A DNA stretch of 64,000 bases from Streptomyces sp. GQFP (GCF_021545335.1 NZ_CP089312.1:7502001-7566000); one strand, 5' to 3'. Counted from the stretch's first letter, positions 33,716-42,032 are shown. The notes: a model not told the origin generated them from the letters alone. Program-made: numbers and translations.

Positions 33716-33788
33716 GGGGCTATAGCTCAGTTGGTAGAGCGCCTGCATGGCATGCAGGAGGTCAGGAGTTCAATTCTCCTTAGCTCCA
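33716..33788 (+). tRNA. tRNA-Ala (anticodon GGC), copy 2
   Basis: Identical over all 73 nt to the copy at 32895, and sharing CGAG before and CAG after the gene. The two copies are 821 bases apart in the same direction. The anticodon loop is ATGGCAT. Confidence 0.97.
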
Positions 33789-33796
33789 CAGAAGTT

Positions 33797-33831
33797 GAAG
33801 GCGGGTCATCCGATCAGGATGGCCCGCCTTC
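33797..33831 (+). terminator. Hairpin after tRNA-Ala copy 2
   Basis: GAAGGCGGGTCATCC (33797-33811) pairs with GGATGGCCCGCCTTC (33817-33831) with one mismatch, a loop of five bases and no long U-run. It ends the tRNA transcript. Confidence 0.75.
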
Positions 33832-33846
33832 GGCGTTGTAGCAGTA

Positions 33847-33895
33847 CACGGGGTGGGGAGAGCAGCAACTGTGTTGCTGCTCTCCCCACCCCGTG
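33847..33895. terminator. Perfect 23-bp hairpin between tRNA and the NuoF-like gene
   Basis: Arms at 33847-33869 and 33873-33895 are perfectly complementary around a three-base loop. It stops transcription from both directions: the tRNA on one side and the convergent NuoF-like operon, which ends at 33899, on the other. Confidence 0.85.
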
Positions 33896-33898
33896 GTG

Positions 33899-35518
33899 TC
33901 AGCGACCGCTGCCGAGGGCGCGGCGGCCCCGGCCACCGCGCTGGGACAGGACCGGCAGACGGTCGGGGGCCGAGGCCTTGGTGTCCTCCTCGATGCGCAA
34001 CGCCAGCGCCGGGCAGCGGCGCACGGCGCGCAGCGCCTTCGCCTCCGCGTACCGGGGCACCTTCGCCTGCGCGACGGTGGGGAAGCCGTCGGCGCCCAGT
34101 TCGAAGACCTCCGGGAGGATGTCGGCGCACAGGCCGTGGCCCCGGCACAGCGTCCAGTCGACGAAGATCTTCTGACGGCTGGGGCCGTTCTCCTCCTCCG
34201 TCTGGCCGCCGGCGATGCCCGCGGGGCCCTGGCCGCCCTCGAAGAGCGGCAGAACGCCTTCTACGGGCCTTCCGCAGCCGTTTCCGAGGACATGGGCGGC
34301 GAGGTCGTCCGTGAACGCCTTGATGGTCGATTCCAGGAACATCGCCGAGCCGTCCGGGTGCGAGCAGGCACCGCGCCGCTTCACGGACTTGGCGACCTGC
34401 TTGACGGCCTCCAGGGCGGCCGGGCCGCCGCCGTTGAGGATGTCCTCCATGCCGCGCGCCGCGGCGGGCAGACCGAGGTAGCAGGGGCCGCACTGGCCGG
34501 CGCTCTCCTCGGCCAGCCACTGGGCCACGCGCAGCGACTCGCCCAGCGGGCAGGTGTCCTGGCTGATCGGCAGGATCGCGCCGGCGCCGAGCGCACCGCC
34601 CACGGCGTCCAGGGAGTTGCGCGAGACGATCGCCTCGTTGACCGTCGCCGCGTCGATCCACTTGCCGTGGTAGCCGCCGGTGAGCACACCCTGCGGGACC
34701 GGCGGGGCGCCGGCGAGCTGAAGGACGTACCGCAGCGGTACGCCGGTGGGGACCTCGATCACCATGGGACGGGCGACCGCGCCGGAGACCGTGAGCATGA
34801 CGGTGCCCGGCTCGTCGTACAGGCCGGTGTTGCAGTAGCGCTCGGCGCCGATGCGGGCGGCGATCGCGAGCTGGGCGTACGTCTCGGCGTTGGACAGCAG
34901 GGTGGGTGCGCCGCCGACGCCGCTCTGCGAGGCGCTGATCTTGCGGCCGGGCGGGATCGCCGGGCCGCCGTCGATGGACCGGATCAGTGAGGCGGCGGCG
35001 CCGGTGACCATGCGGATCGGATTGCGCTGCACGCGCGCGCGGAGGGCCGATCGGCGGCCGTTGTTGAGGCCGCGCTCGGCGAGCGCCGCCTCCATGGAGC
35101 GCTGCGTGGATTCACGTGTCACCCCGATGACCAGGGTGCGGGCGCCCATGGCCTCCGCGCAGAGCAGGGCGCCGTCCAGGATCAGGTGCGGGGCACGGTT
35201 GACCAGCACCGTGTCCTTGCGGCAGGCGGGCTCGTCCTCGCTCGCGTTGACGACGACGACCGGCCGTACCCCGCGGCGGATCGCCGACTCGGCGACCGAC
35301 CGCAGCTTCTTGTGGAAGGGGAAGCCCGCGCCGCCGCGGCCCTTCAGGGAAATGCGCTCGGCGAGCTGCGCGAGCTGCTCGCCGCCCATCGGTTCGAGCG
35401 GCCCATGCACCTTGAGGTGCATGGGTAGATCAAGTCTCTCGACAAGGTCGAAACCCGACGTGAGCTGGGGAAGTCCGACCACACGGACTTCGGGTACGTC
35501 GGGCAGAGCCTCGTTCAC
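33899..35518 (-). CDS. NuoF-like NADH:acceptor subunit fused to a ferredoxin
   Basis: A 539-residue fusion. Residues 1-430 are NuoF-like: SLKGRGGAGFPFHKKLRS near 58-75 and VVNASEDEPACRKD near 89-102 form the NADH/FMN pockets. The usual CxxCxxC cluster motif reads AGQCGPC, so the first ligand is Ala; a later RGACSHPDG keeps another Cys. The C-terminal 90 residues are a ferredoxin with CRGHGLC and a distant RRCP, typical of [3Fe-4S] types. It is not part of a nuo operon. The GTG start overlaps the stop of the upstream cytochrome-b-like gene (GTGA). It probably moves electrons between NAD(P)H and that membrane haem protein; direction and partner are unknown. Confidence 0.85.
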   Translation of the reverse strand: MNEALPDVPEVRVVGLPQLTSGFDLVERLDLPMHLKVHGPLEPMGGEQLAQLAERISLKGRGGAGFPFHKKLRSVAESAIRRGVRPVVVVNASEDEPACRKDTVLVNRAPHLILDGALLCAEAMGARTLVIGVTRESTQRSMEAALAERGLNNGRRSALRARVQRNPIRMVTGAAASLIRSIDGGPAIPPGRKISASQSGVGGAPTLLSNAETYAQLAIAARIGAERYCNTGLYDEPGTVMLTVSGAVARPMVIEVPTGVPLRYVLQLAGAPPVPQGVLTGGYHGKWIDAATVNEAIVSRNSLDAVGGALGAGAILPISQDTCPLGESLRVAQWLAEESAGQCGPCYLGLPAAARGMEDILNGGGPAALEAVKQVAKSVKRRGACSHPDGSAMFLESTIKAFTDDLAAHVLGNGCGRPVEGVLPLFEGGQGPAGIAGGQTEEENGPSRQKIFVDWTLCRGHGLCADILPEVFELGADGFPTVAQAKVPRYAEAKALRAVRRCPALALRIEEDTKASAPDRLPVLSQRGGRGRRALGSGR

Positions 35519-36828
35519 TTAAAGCCTCCGGAAGGCGCGTTCCAAGGTTCGCCCGAACCCGGTGCGTCGAAGTCGTAGGAAGCACCGGGGTTTGTATCAG
35601 TGGCGGGACCGCTGTTGTACGTGTCGTTCGCGTTGTACGTGTCATAGGCGGCATTCGACTCACCGGTGTTGTACACATCACTCGTGCCGTACGGGGCGGC
35701 GCCCGGATTGCCATAGGCCGGGATGTTGTATCCGGTGTCGTTCATCGGGTCGTACGCCGACACGGGGGCCTCGCCGACGGGCGGCGGGGACGGGATCGGC
35801 CAACTGCCCGACGTACTGCCGTCCATGCGCGGGATCGCCTCGGTGGCCTGCATGTCGCCCGGCATCTCCATGCGGGCGGTCTGGTCCATGTACGAGTCCT
35901 GCCCGCGCGGGGGTGACACGGCGCGGTAGGCCGCCGCGAAGCCGTCGTTCGCGGGTTCGGGCGTCATGGTGCGGCTGGCCGGGGCGTCGTAGAGCGGCAT
36001 CGATCCGGTGGAGGGGTTGCGCTGCGGGGGCACTCCCGCGTCCCCGCGCGCGGGCCTGCCGCCGCCCTGGTTCTCGTAGCCCGGCAGGGCGGACTCGCCG
36101 ATGCGGGCCCGGCTCGCGTCCAGGTCGTCGCGGCCGTACTTCTCCTGGGTTCCCAGGATCGCCATGATCTGAGCGGCCACCTTGCGCTTGAACGGGCGGG
36201 GCGCCGAGCGCAGGGCCAGGGCTCCCATGACCGCGAGCAGGGACGTGCCGTACAGGATCGTGAAGATCGGCTTCGCCTCGCGTCCCGCGTACAGGCCGTG
36301 GACCAGCGCGAAGCACCAGGCCGGGTAGGCCAGCATGTGCATCGCGCGCCAGCGGGCCGCGACCGGGGCCGGGGAGGCGAACTGGCTGCGCAGGGCCCCG
36401 GTGACGGCCGTGAAGATCATGAGCAGACCGGCCAGGGACCCGAAGCCGATGAGGCTCCCGGTGCCGGTGACGCCGAGGCTGAACGGGATCAGCGCGGCGA
36501 CCAACGGGGCGTGGTCGAGCGCCACTTTGACCGAGATGTGCAGCAGCAGGAAGGCGACCGAGGCAACAGCGGTCGTCCGGTGCACGGCCTGCGCGATCAA
36601 CCGCTGACGGGTGTTCAGGAACACCCGGTCGGTGGCGACCAGGCCCCAGATCACCGCGGAGGTGAGGGCGACCAGTGACAGCACGCCGGCACCGAAGTTC
36701 AGGAAGTCCTGGAGCTGGTCACCTCCGACCACCACGATCACGGGTATGAGCAGCAGCACGGCAGCCGTCGCCATCCCGTAGGCCGAACGGCCCGTCCTGG
36801 GAAGCGAACTGTTACTACGAGGGTTCAT
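35515..36828 (-). CDS. Ferric reductase/cytochrome b-like membrane protein
   Basis: A 437-residue protein with about six membrane helices in residues 18-205 and a long Tyr/Asp/Asn/Pro-rich cytoplasmic tail (DTYNANDTYNSGPATDTNPG). Four histidines sit in two helices with 13-14 spacing: His83/His97 and His164/His177, as in bis-haem ferric reductases and cytochrome b. GLYAGREAKPIFTILYG follows. The tail has no FAD/NADPH domain, so the electrons are likely supplied by the coupled NuoF-ferredoxin product next door. The substrate is unknown (oxygen, quinone, metal). It starts with ATG and is divergent from leuS across a 0.47-kb region. Confidence 0.8.
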   Translation of the reverse strand: MNPRSNSSLPRTGRSAYGMATAAVLLLIPVIVVVGGDQLQDFLNFGAGVLSLVALTSAVIWGLVATDRVFLNTRQRLIAQAVHRTTAVASVAFLLLHISVKVALDHAPLVAALIPFSLGVTGTGSLIGFGSLAGLLMIFTAVTGALRSQFASPAPVAARWRAMHMLAYPAWCFALVHGLYAGREAKPIFTILYGTSLLAVMGALALRSAPRPFKRKVAAQIMAILGTQEKYGRDDLDASRARIGESALPGYENQGGGRPARGDAGVPPQRNPSTGSMPLYDAPASRTMTPEPANDGFAAAYRAVSPPRGQDSYMDQTARMEMPGDMQATEAIPRMDGSTSGSWPIPSPPPVGEAPVSAYDPMNDTGYNIPAYGNPGAAPYGTSDVYNTGESNAAYDTYNANDTYNSGPATDTNPGASYDFDAPGSGEPWNAPSGGFK

Positions 36829-37144
36829 GGGGGCAACTCCGAGCGGTTCGGGAAGGCGGTCCCGCGTCGAACTCTAAGTCGAGACATACCGAGGAGTACG
36901 AGGTTTGAGTTATTGCGCTGTTACCAAAGGGCTGTGAGGCCGTTGTGATGTCCCATAGAGGTTGTTACGCGAAGTAATTATTGAACCTGGTTCAGCTTTT
37001 GCTGTGTGGCGATTCACGTGCCCGTTGGGGCATGAGGGAGTTGTGTGGGGGTCGTGTGAGGGTCGCCCAGGGCATGGCACCCGGTGCCATGTGCCCCCGG
37101 GAACTCCGTCGCGGCGCGCTCGACCGCTGCGGTACCCTGACGCC
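36829..37144. other. Divergent region between the redox operon and leuS
   Basis: No gene is supported here. The stretch is AT-rich near 36950-36990. TGAACC-T-GGTTCA (36982-36994) is a perfect 13-base palindrome that could be an operator for the leftward redox operon. The rightward end holds the promoter of the leuS leader peptide. Confidence 0.4.
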
Positions 37145-37145
37145 A
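37133..37145 (+). promoter_or_regulatory. -10 box of the leuS leader transcript
   Basis: TACCCT (37133-37138) lies six bases before the ATG of the leader peptide, so the leader mRNA probably begins at that ATG. No strong -35 is visible. Confidence 0.6.
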
Positions 37146-37183
37146 TGCGTGCCGTACGCCTTCTGCTTAGCGAGCCGCGCTGA
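37145..37183 (+). CDS. Leader peptide of leuS (MRAVRLLLSEPR)
   Basis: A 12-residue reading frame with three consecutive Leu codons CTT-CTG-CTT; CTT is rare in such genomes. It begins at the probable transcription start, and its stop lies in the first arm of a long hairpin that ends just before an intrinsic terminator. This is the layout of ribosome-mediated attenuation that senses charged tRNA-Leu. Confidence 0.7.
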   Translation: MRAVRLLLSEPR

Positions 37184-37252
37184 TCAGTCCCGACCACTGA
37201 CGAATCGTGGTCGGCATCGGCGCGGCGTCCCCTCCTGTGCGAGGGGATTTTT
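37174..37252 (+). promoter_or_regulatory. leuS attenuator: leader hairpin plus intrinsic terminator
   Basis: GCCGCGCTGAT (37174-37184) pairs with ATCGGCGCGGC (37216-37226; one G-U), around an inner hairpin CGACCAC/GTGGTCG (37191-37197 and 37207-37213). Directly after it, TCCCCTC (37228-37234) pairs with GAGGGGA (37241-37247), followed by TTTTT. A ribosome stalled at the Leu codons would cover the first arm. I could not identify the antiterminator with certainty. No T-box sequence is present. Confidence 0.7.
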
Positions 37253-37298
37253 CATTTCCAAGCCGCTGGCAGAGACGATCGATGGAGCTTTGAGGACC

Positions 37299-40181
37299 AT
37301 GAGCGAGACGAACCCCGCTGCCACCGCCGAGGTCGCAGCGCCGCACCGCTACACGGCCGCCATGGCGGCCGACATCGAGGCACGCTGGCAGGACTTCTGG
37401 GACGCCGAGGGCACGTACGCCGCCCCCAACCCGAGCGGCGACCTGGCGGGCGATCCCGAGCTGGCCGCCAAGCCCAAGAAGTTCATCATGGACATGTTCC
37501 CGTACCCCTCGGGTGCGGGGCTGCACGTCGGCCATCCGCTGGGCTACATCGCGACCGACGTGTTCGCCCGCTTCCAGCGCATGACCGGCCACAACGTCCT
37601 GCACACCCTGGGCTTCGACGCCTTCGGCCTGCCCGCCGAGCAGTACGCCGTGCAGACCGGCACGCATCCGCGTGTCTCCACCGAGGCCAACATCGAGAAC
37701 ATGAAGGTCCAGCTGCGCCGGCTGGGCCTGGGCCACGACAAGCGCCGGTCGTTCGCCACGATCGACCCGGACTACTACAAGTGGACCCAGTGGATCTTCC
37801 TGCAGATCTTCAACTCCTGGTACGACGAGGAGTCCGACAAGGCCCGCCCGATCGCCGACCTGATCGCCCAGTTCGAGACCGGCGAGCGCGCCGTACCGGG
37901 TGACCACGCGCGCGCGTGGAACCAGCTGACCGCCGCCGAGCGCGCCGACGTCCTGGGCGAGTACCGCCTGGCGTACGCCTCCGAGGCACCCGTCAACTGG
38001 TGTCCGGGACTGGGCACCGTACTGGCGAACGAGGAGGTCACCGCCGACGGCCGGTCCGAGCGCGGCAACTTCCCCGTCTTCAAGGCCAAGCTGCGCCAGT
38101 GGAACATGCGCATCACCGCCTACGCCGACCGGCTGCTGAACGACCTGGACGCGCTGGACTGGCCCGAGGCGATCAAGCTGCAGCAGCGCAACTGGATCGG
38201 CCGCTCCGAGGGCGCCCGCGTCGCCTTCCCGATCGACGGCGAGAACATCACGGTCTTCACGACCCGCCCGGACACCCTGTTCGGCGCCAGCTACATGGTT
38301 CTGGCGCCCGAGCACCCGCTGGTCGAGAAGTTCACCCCGGCCGCCTGGCCCGAGGGCACCCACGACGTCTGGACGGGCGGTCACGCCACGCCCGCCGAGG
38401 CCGTGGCCGCCTACCGCGCGCAGGCCGCTTCGAAGTCCGACGTCGAGCGGCAGGCCGAGGCCAAGGACAAGACCGGCGTCTTCATCGGCTCGTACGCGAC
38501 CAACCCGGTCAACGGCGACCGGATCCCCGTCTTCATCGCCGACTACGTCCTGATGGGCTACGGCACCGGCGCGATCATGGCCGTCCCCTGCGGCGACCAG
38601 CGCGACTTCGAGTTCGCCCGCGCCTTCGAGCTGCCGATCCACTGCATCGTCGAACCGACCGACGGGCGTGGCACCGACACCTCCACGTGGGACGGTGCCT
38701 TCGGCGCGTACGACGCGAAGATCATCAACTCGTCCAATGGCGACATCTCGCTGGACGGCCTGGCCGTCGCCGACGCCAAGGCGCGCATCACCGAGTGGCT
38801 GGAGCGCAAGGGCATCGGCCGCGGCACCGTCAACTTCCGGCTGCGCGACTGGCTGTTCAGCCGCCAGCGCTACTGGGGCGAGCCCTTCCCCATCGTCTAC
38901 GACGAGGACGGCGTCGCCCACTCGCTGCCCGAGTCGATGCTGCCCCTGGAGCTGCCCGAGGTCGAGGACTACTCGCCCCGCACCTTCGACCCGGACGACG
39001 CGAACACCGAGCCCGAGACGCCGCTGTCCCGCAACGCGGACTGGGTCAACGTCACCCTGGACCTGGGCGACGGACGGGGCCCGCAGAAGTACCGCCGCGA
39101 GACCAACACCATGCCCAACTGGGCCGGTTCCTGCTGGTACGAGCTGCGCTACCTCGACCCGCACAACGACCAGAAGCTGGTCGACCCGGCCATCGAGCAG
39201 TACTGGATGGGCCCCCGCGAGGGCCAGCCCCACGGCGGCGTCGACCTGTACGTCGGCGGCGCCGAACACGCCGTGCTGCACCTGCTGTACGCGCGCTTCT
39301 GGTCCAAGGTCCTGTTCGACCTGGGACACGTCTCCTCGGTCGAGCCGTTCCACAAGCTGTTCAACCAGGGCATGATCCAGGCCTTCGTGTACCGCGACAG
39401 CCGGGGCATCGCCGTACCGGCCGCCGAGGTGGAGGAGCGCGACGGCGCCTATTTCTATGAGGGCGAGAAGGTCTCCCGGCTGCTGGGCAAGATGGGCAAG
39501 TCCCTGAAGAACGCGGTCACTCCGGACGAGATCTGCGCCGAGTACGGGGCGGACACGCTGCGCCTGTACGAGATGGCGATGGGCCCCCTGGACGTGTCAC
39601 GGCCGTGGGACACGCGCGCGGTGGTGGGCCAGTACCGGCTGCTGCAGCGGCTGTGGCGCAACGTCGTCGACGAGGACAGCGGCGAGGTCACCGTCGTCGA
39701 CACCGAGGCCGACGAGGCGGCACTGCGTGCCCTGCACAAGGCGATCGACGGCGTCCGCCAGGACCTGGAGGGCCTGCGCTTCAACACCGCCATCGCCAAG
39801 GTCACCGAGCTGAACAACCATCTGACCAAGGCGGGCGGTCCGGTCGCGCGCCCGGTCGCCGAGGCACTGGTGCTGCTGGTCGCGCCGCTGGCCCCGCACA
39901 TCGCCGAGGAGCTGTGGCGCAGGCTGGGGCACACCGAGTCGGTCGTCCACCAGGACTTCCCGGTCGCCGACCCCGCGTACGTCGTGGACGAGAGCGTGAC
40001 CTGCGTCGTGCAGATCAAGGGCAAGGTCAAGGCGCGTCTGGAGGTCTCGCCGTCGATCTCCGACGACGAGCTGGAGAAGGTCGCGCTGGGTGACGACAAG
40101 GTCGTGGAGGCGCTGGCCGGCGCGGGCATCCGCAAGGTGATCGTGCGGGCGCCGAAGCTGGTCAACATCGTCACGGCGTAG
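37299..40181 (+). CDS. leuS: Leucyl-tRNA synthetase
   Basis: A 960-residue class I synthetase. The HIGH-type motif is PYPSGAGLHVGH near residues 68-79, the editing (CP1) domain covers roughly 230-440 (VFTTRPDTLFGASYMVLAPEH, GYGTGAIMAVPCGDQRDFEFA) and the KMSKS-type motif is GKMGKSLKN near 730. It attaches leucine to tRNA-Leu. The ATG at 37299 sits after the attenuator; an in-frame opening at 36981 runs through the leader and is a shadow. Expression is probably controlled by the leader peptide. It stands alone and is followed by a hairpin terminator. Confidence 0.97.
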   Translation: MSETNPAATAEVAAPHRYTAAMAADIEARWQDFWDAEGTYAAPNPSGDLAGDPELAAKPKKFIMDMFPYPSGAGLHVGHPLGYIATDVFARFQRMTGHNVLHTLGFDAFGLPAEQYAVQTGTHPRVSTEANIENMKVQLRRLGLGHDKRRSFATIDPDYYKWTQWIFLQIFNSWYDEESDKARPIADLIAQFETGERAVPGDHARAWNQLTAAERADVLGEYRLAYASEAPVNWCPGLGTVLANEEVTADGRSERGNFPVFKAKLRQWNMRITAYADRLLNDLDALDWPEAIKLQQRNWIGRSEGARVAFPIDGENITVFTTRPDTLFGASYMVLAPEHPLVEKFTPAAWPEGTHDVWTGGHATPAEAVAAYRAQAASKSDVERQAEAKDKTGVFIGSYATNPVNGDRIPVFIADYVLMGYGTGAIMAVPCGDQRDFEFARAFELPIHCIVEPTDGRGTDTSTWDGAFGAYDAKIINSSNGDISLDGLAVADAKARITEWLERKGIGRGTVNFRLRDWLFSRQRYWGEPFPIVYDEDGVAHSLPESMLPLELPEVEDYSPRTFDPDDANTEPETPLSRNADWVNVTLDLGDGRGPQKYRRETNTMPNWAGSCWYELRYLDPHNDQKLVDPAIEQYWMGPREGQPHGGVDLYVGGAEHAVLHLLYARFWSKVLFDLGHVSSVEPFHKLFNQGMIQAFVYRDSRGIAVPAAEVEERDGAYFYEGEKVSRLLGKMGKSLKNAVTPDEICAEYGADTLRLYEMAMGPLDVSRPWDTRAVVGQYRLLQRLWRNVVDEDSGEVTVVDTEADEAALRALHKAIDGVRQDLEGLRFNTAIAKVTELNNHLTKAGGPVARPVAEALVLLVAPLAPHIAEELWRRLGHTESVVHQDFPVADPAYVVDESVTCVVQIKGKVKARLEVSPSISDDELEKVALGDDKVVEALAGAGIRKVIVRAPKLVNIVTA

Positions 40182-40245
40182 GCGCCGCGATAGCTGCGGG
40201 GGCAGGCACGGGCGGCCCTTCGGGCAGCTCGGGGTAGTCCCCTAC

Positions 40246-40287
40246 GGGCAGGTTCGGGGTTCTTTTGGAACTCCGGACCTGCCCTTT
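40246..40287 (+). terminator. Terminator of leuS
   Basis: A 16-bp stem (40246-40261 with 40269-40284; two non-Watson-Crick pairs) with loop CTTTTGG is followed by TTTGCGTTT. Confidence 0.7.
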
Positions 40288-40343
40288 GCGTTTACCGTTG
40301 AAGAGCGGCTGGCGAAGCCGCGACCGGTAGGAGGAGGAGCGTC

Positions 40344-41105
40344 GTGGAAGCCGCTGTCGCAGTTGTCGCCCTGCTCTTCCTGCTGTTCGTCGTGCTGGGG
40401 GTGTACGCCACGGTGAAGGTGATCGGCGCGGCCAAGAGAGGCGTGGACCGGACGATCACACAGGCCCGCCGCACGGTCGAGGACACCACGCTGCGCGCCA
40501 AGTCCTACGCCCAGCTCGGTCCGGCCGGCGAACTGGCCCAGCTCAGGCTCAAGCTGCGTACGTCGATGCGGTCCACGCAGGACGCGCTGCACGCGGGCGT
40601 GGCCGAGGACGAGTCCCTCAAGGAGTCCCTCGGCCTCTTCGAGCGGCTCAGCGCGCACGGCCATGAGCTGGACGCCGAACTCAAGCGCCTGGAGTCCGAG
40701 CCCGACCGGGCCACGCTCGCCGGGCGACTGCCCGACCTGCGCGAACGAACCGACCAGATCACCCAGGCCGCCGACTCGCTGCGCTGGGCGGCCCGGGACC
40801 GGGCGACCCGGTTCGCCAACGACGACCTGGACTCCCTGAGGACCCAGATAGACGTCGAGGCGGGCGCCCTGCGGCACTGGACGACGACCACGGAACCCAC
40901 GCCGACTCCTCCTGCGACTCCTGCGCCCGCGCCGCCGCCGTGGCCCGAGGCCCCGGCCGCCGACGGGACCGCGGCTCAGCAGACCTGGCCGGACAGCCCG
41001 GACGCACGCCGGGCCGCCGAGCCGACCCGGCCCGCGATCACCCCGCCGGTCCAGCAGCCCGTCTACCCCTGGCAGAAGAAACCCCGCCCCGAGAGCACGA
41101 CTTGA
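40344..41105 (+). CDS. Membrane-anchored coiled-coil protein
   Basis: A 253-residue protein with one N-terminal membrane helix (AAVAVVALLFLLFVVLGVYATVKVI), then about 150 residues of charged helix (ARRTVEDTTLRAKSYAQLGPAGELAQLRLKLRTSMRSTQDALHAG...) likely to form a coiled coil, and a Pro/Thr-rich tail (TTTEPTPTPPATPAPAPPPWPEAP). AGGAGGAG precedes the GTG. The helix is N-out or N-in; I cannot say. It is a conserved-looking neighbour of DegV. It may act as a membrane scaffold; function unknown. Confidence 0.75.
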   Translation: MEAAVAVVALLFLLFVVLGVYATVKVIGAAKRGVDRTITQARRTVEDTTLRAKSYAQLGPAGELAQLRLKLRTSMRSTQDALHAGVAEDESLKESLGLFERLSAHGHELDAELKRLESEPDRATLAGRLPDLRERTDQITQAADSLRWAARDRATRFANDDLDSLRTQIDVEAGALRHWTTTTEPTPTPPATPAPAPPPWPEAPAADGTAAQQTWPDSPDARRAAEPTRPAITPPVQQPVYPWQKKPRPESTT

Positions 41106-41173
41106 TCCGGCGGGCGGACTCCGCTCCCTTCGCAGGTGAAAGGGGCGGGCTGCCGTCCATGGGCTACGGCAGG

Positions 41174-41187
41174 TAACCTCCAGATCA
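41174..41187 (+). promoter_or_regulatory. -10 box of degV
   Basis: TAACCT (41174-41179) lies seven bases before the ATG at 41187, with no ribosome-binding site between. A leaderless or nearly leaderless mRNA is likely. Confidence 0.5.
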
Positions 41188-42032
41188 TGTCCCGCCATGT
41201 CGCGATCGTCACCGATTCAACGGCCTACCTGCCGCCGCGGACGATGGAGCGCCACGGCATCATCGCGGTGCCGTTGACCGTGGTCCTCGGCGACCGGGCC
41301 TTCGAAGAGGGCACCGAGATCTCGGCCCGTTCCCTGGCCCAGGCGCTCCAGAAGCGCCGGTCCGTCACCACCTCGCGGCCCAGCCCCCAGCTCTTCGCGG
41401 AGACCTACCGCAAGGTCGCCGAGTCCGGCGCCACCGGCATCGTCTCGCTGCACCTCTCCGCCGAGTTCTCGGGCACGTACGACGCCGCGGTGCTGGCGGC
41501 CCGGGAGGCGCCGGTGCCCGTACGGGTGGTGGACACCGGCATGGTCGCGATGGCCCTCGGTTTCTGCGCGCTGGCCGCGGCCGAGGTGGCGGAGGCGGGC
41601 GGCACGGTGGACGAGGCCGTCACGGCCGCGGAGAAACGGGCCGCGGGCACGTCCGCGTTCTTCTACGTCGACACCCTCGACTATCTGCGCCGCGGCGGCC
41701 GGATAGGGGCCGCGCAGGCGCTTCTCGGCTCCGCCCTCGCGGTGAAGCCGCTGCTGCAACTGGACGGCGGACGCATCGAGCTGATGGAGAAGGTGCGTAC
41801 GGCGTCCAAGGCCATCGCCCGGCTGGAGGAGATCGTCGCCGACCGGGCGGGTGGCGCGCAGGTCGACATCGCGGTTCATCATCTCGCCGCCCCCGACCGG
41901 GCAGCGGCCCTCGCGGACCGGTTGCGGGTACGGGTGCCGGGGCTGGCCGAGCTGCATGTGAGCGAGGTGGGGGCGGTGATCGGGGCGCATACGGGGCCTG
42001 GGTTGTTGGGGGCGGTTGTTTCGCCTCGGTGA
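41187..42032 (+). CDS. DegV-family fatty-acid-binding protein
   Basis: A 281-residue protein beginning MSRHVAIVTDSTAYLPPRTM, the DegV start with the TDSTA motif; SVTTSRPSPQLFAETYRK, VSLHLSAEFSGTYDAA, and FFYVDTLDYLRRGGRIGAAQALLGSALAVKPLLQL are further signatures. DegV proteins bind long-chain fatty acids and, with FakA in Gram-positive bacteria, present them for phosphorylation. No FakA gene is in the window. It lies upstream of comEA but in a separate unit. Confidence 0.92.
   Translation: MSRHVAIVTDSTAYLPPRTMERHGIIAVPLTVVLGDRAFEEGTEISARSLAQALQKRRSVTTSRPSPQLFAETYRKVAESGATGIVSLHLSAEFSGTYDAAVLAAREAPVPVRVVDTGMVAMALGFCALAAAEVAEAGGTVDEAVTAAEKRAAGTSAFFYVDTLDYLRRGGRIGAAQALLGSALAVKPLLQLDGGRIELMEKVRTASKAIARLEEIVADRAGGAQVDIAVHHLAAPDRAAALADRLRVRVPGLAELHVSEVGAVIGAHTGPGLLGAVVSPR

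Noticed and set aside
32895..33788. A tRNA-linked integrative element
   Set aside because: No integrase, excisionase or partial tRNA repeat is present; the direct repeats are whole functional tRNAs only 821 bases apart.
37145..37252. A T-box riboswitch before leuS
   Set aside because: No T-box sequence or specifier loop is seen; the leader has a Leu-codon peptide instead.
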